DNA from: Candidatus Aenigmarchaeota archaeon CG_4_9_14_3_um_filter_37_18
Lineage (GTDB): Archaea; Aenigmatarchaeota; Aenigmatarchaeia; CG10238-14
Assembly (NCBI GenBank): GCA_002789635.1
Contig: PFTQ01000026.1
Location: 1-23,590, forward strand
DNA length: 23,590 nt
Reading direction: 5' to 3'
The first letter of the stretch is position 1, and each line of letters opens with the position of its first letter. Below are positions 22,314-23,590 of the stretch, piece by piece. The position numbers were made by a program, and so were the translations under genes. The notes under the pieces were generated by a model. That model worked only from the letters and a program-made list of their open reading frames with translations. It was not told the origin of the DNA and made no database searches.

Positions 22314-23250
22314 ATGATTATGATCAAAATTAAAGATGCCCCTACGATTATTAAATTAGGATTTAATGTTCTTATTTCCAAAATGCCTTATTTTCCAATA
22401 ATAGCTTCTTTTGATGTCACAAATAAGTGTACCCTAAGATGTAAACATTGTTACTGGTGGCTTCAAGAACACAATAGTGAGTTGGACGATGAAATATTTT
22501 ATCAAAAAGTATTAGAAATAAAAAAAAGGCACCCGACTTTAATCTATGCCATTTGGTTGGGGGGAACCTTTACTTAGACGCAACCTAATTGAAAAACTTA
22601 AAAACTTGTTTAGCTTAAATCAGGTTATAACCAACGGTACTATACCTTTACCGTTATGGAAGGATGTTCGTTTTCTTTGTTCGGTTGATGGTACTAAAGA
22701 TTATCATGAGGCTCAAAGAGGGAAAAACACCTACGATAAAATTAAAGCTAATATAAACCGAAAAGATTTGGACGTCCATCTTTTTTGTGTTGTTACTAAA
22801 ATCAACGAAAAATGTCTCGAAGAATTCGTCGAAGAATGGAGTAAAACAAGCGTTAAGTCAGTTGGTTTCGGTTTTTATACACCCATAAAAGGTAAAAATA
22901 ATGAGGAACTTTGGCTGAATTTCAAACAACGGGATAAAGTAATTAAAAGAATAAAGATACTGAAACAAAAATACCCTCAATTTATCCACTCTTCAGATGC
23001 TATTTTGGACAGCTTTATGTCTGACAAATGTCAGCAAACGACCGAAAAATGTCGTCGTGATTATAGCTCTTTTAATGCAATGTGTTTTGACTCGACTATG
23101 AATAGAAAATTTCCGTGTGTTATTTGGGAGGAAGCTGATTGCAGTAAATGTGGTTGTGTCGGCTCTGTTATGGGAGAATCTATAAGAAATGGCAGGAGAA
23201 TATCTATCTTAAACACCAAAATAAAAGATATTTTAAGCAATAATTGCTAA
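22314..23250 (+). pseudogene. Radical SAM protein with C-terminal Cys cluster, frameshifted
   Basis: The 5' frame holds the SAM 4Fe-4S motif C39-TLR-C43-KH-C46 and runs into a stop after IYAIWLGG at the G6 run 22560-22565. The +1 frame continues at once with GEPLLRRNLIEKL and VITNGT, core radical SAM elements, and ends with a cysteine-rich region (CQQTTEKC, CVIWEEADCSKCGC) like a SPASM/auxiliary cluster. One G less in the run would restore WLGEPLL; two G more would give the commoner WLGGEPLL. Total about 311 aa. A TATA-like CTTTATTTA is about 30 nt before ATG 22314. The substrate is unknown; nearby genes give no hint. Sequencing slip or genuine inactivation cannot be told apart. Confidence 0.8.
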
Positions 23251-23325
23251 TAAACCAAATTACAGAAGAGGAATTCCTAATTTTTATTAATGGGCCCGCT
23301 GGGATTTGAACCCAGGACCACTTGT

Positions 23326-23342
23326 TTTTACGCTCAGTTGCC
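23326..23342 (-). other. tRNA-Ile intron B (17 nt), anticodon loop
   Basis: Best borders lie after position 38: helix TTAT/GTAA with 3-nt bulges AAG and AAA, each cut after the second base. A shift of one base to the canonical 37/38 site gives the same mature tRNA but a poorer helix. Confidence 0.8.
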
Positions 23343-23358
23343 TTATAAGACAAGCGCT

Positions 23359-23379
23359 ATAGCCGCACGAAACAGTGCA
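23359..23379 (-). other. tRNA-Ile intron A (21 nt), within the D-stem
   Basis: Interrupts the 3' strand of the D-stem (G|AGC). Hairpin GCAC/GTGC inside, 4-bp wobble-rich helix GGTT/GGCT, 3-nt bulges AGT and ATA cut after the second base. Without removal the D-stem has a mismatch and the anticodon stem cannot form next to it. Confidence 0.8.
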
Positions 23380-23430
23380 CTAACCAAGCTGAGCTACGAG
23401 CCCTTTACTACTTATTTGGTTTTTACACTC

Positions 23431-23440
23431 AAATATAATT
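23431..23440 (-). promoter_or_regulatory. TATA box of tRNA-Ile
   Basis: AATTATATTT on the minus strand, about 33 nt before tRNA nucleotide 1, predicting a leader of roughly 7 nt. Confidence 0.5.
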
Positions 23441-23495
23441 TAGTCAAGTCTTGAATGAAGTTTAAAAATTTTAACTTTAAATGAGTTTCGCAACC

Positions 23496-23588
23496 CTAGA
23501 TTTTCAGGTTATTTTCATGCTTCAGTATCTCCGAAAGTAAAAAATCAGGGTAAAGTTTATTATTGACCTTACCCATCATATTTTTATC
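23496..23588 (-). CDS. Possible C-terminal end of a gene running off the window
   Basis: An open minus-strand frame enters at the window edge and ends with LYPDFLLSEILKHENNLKI and TAG at 23498-23496. It is only 30 residues here, so it may be a gene end, a small ORF starting at ATG 23579, or chance. Confidence 0.25.
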   Translation of the reverse strand, partial: DKNMMGKVNNKLYPDFLLSEILKHENNLKI

Positions 23589-23590
23589 TG

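Larger units (their letters stand above)
23291..23403 (-). tRNA. tRNA-Ile (anticodon TAT) with two introns
   Basis: The 113-nt gene yields a 75-nt tRNA after removal of 21 and 17 nt. Mature parts: acceptor GGGCTCG/CGGGCCC, D-arm GCTC-AGCTTGGTTA-GAGC, anticodon arm CTTGT-CTTATAA-ACAAG, variable TGGTC, T-arm CTGGG-TTCAAAT-CCCAG, discriminator A. The body closely resembles archaeal tRNA-Ile(GAU), while anticodon UAU would read AUA. Most archaea read AUA with a CAU tRNA carrying agmatidine; UAU is known from Nanoarchaeum and Korarchaeum. TATA-like AATTATATTT lies at 23431-23440. Confidence 0.9.

Noticed and set aside
1..23590. CRISPR array or insertion sequence
   Set aside because: No regularly spaced direct repeats, transposase gene or terminal inverted repeats were seen; the only mobile element is the intein.

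Overview
The window (about 23.6 kb, AT-rich) comes from an archaeon. It carries archaeal aEF1B, rpl21e, RNA polymerase subunit F, a Pus10 pseudouridine synthase, SRP54/FtsY, prefoldin alpha, Orc1/Cdc6, class I lysyl-tRNA synthetase and an archaeal-type initiator tRNA. Many genes have TATA-like boxes about 26 nt upstream of the start codon (leaderless transcripts), and others have GGTGA-type ribosome binding sites. Small genes, tRNA introns outside the anticodon loop and a UAU-anticodon tRNA-Ile (known from Nanoarchaeum and Korarchaeum) suggest a DPANN-like lineage, but that placement is inference.

Layout. 1-2060: the 3' part of RNase Z, an unknown gene, tRNA-Arg(GCG), then a Zn-ribbon micro-protein and aEF1B as a pair. 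2058-9632: a long minus-strand information-processing block that reads, in transcription order, prefoldin alpha - ftsY - (a small frameshifted plus-strand gene) - srp54 - pus10 (with a 516-residue intein) - rpl21e - rpoF - DUF655, followed by an RHH/winged-helix regulator with a 53-aa partner. 9708-12725: accessory genes, namely an arginase-fold protein, a small membrane protein, a winged-helix regulator and a divergent unknown/PIN-nuclease pair. 12920-16030: tRNA-Val(TAC), a GC-richer secreted protein, a PadR regulator, a coiled-coil protein, DUF3795 and a small membrane protein. 16087-20960: initiator tRNA with two introns, orc1/cdc6, a kynurenine-formamidase-like cyclase, and a class I LysRS fused to an AlaX-type editing domain. 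20994-23590: a structured ncRNA candidate with a tRNA-like T-loop, rhomboid protease, small membrane proteins, a frameshifted radical SAM gene and tRNA-Ile(UAU) with two introns.

Most core genes serve translation and protein targeting: tRNA 3' processing, tRNA modification, Lys-tRNA charging plus Ala-tRNA proofreading, elongation, the SRP pathway and prefoldin. The main points of interest are the LysRS-AlaX fusion with a perfect internal Shine-Dalgarno, the intein next to the Pus10 catalytic Asp, the two tRNA genes each broken by two short introns with recognisable bulge-helix-bulge sites, the UAU-anticodon tRNA-Ile, a likely AUC start codon for SRP54, and the unresolved ncRNA at 20994-21146.
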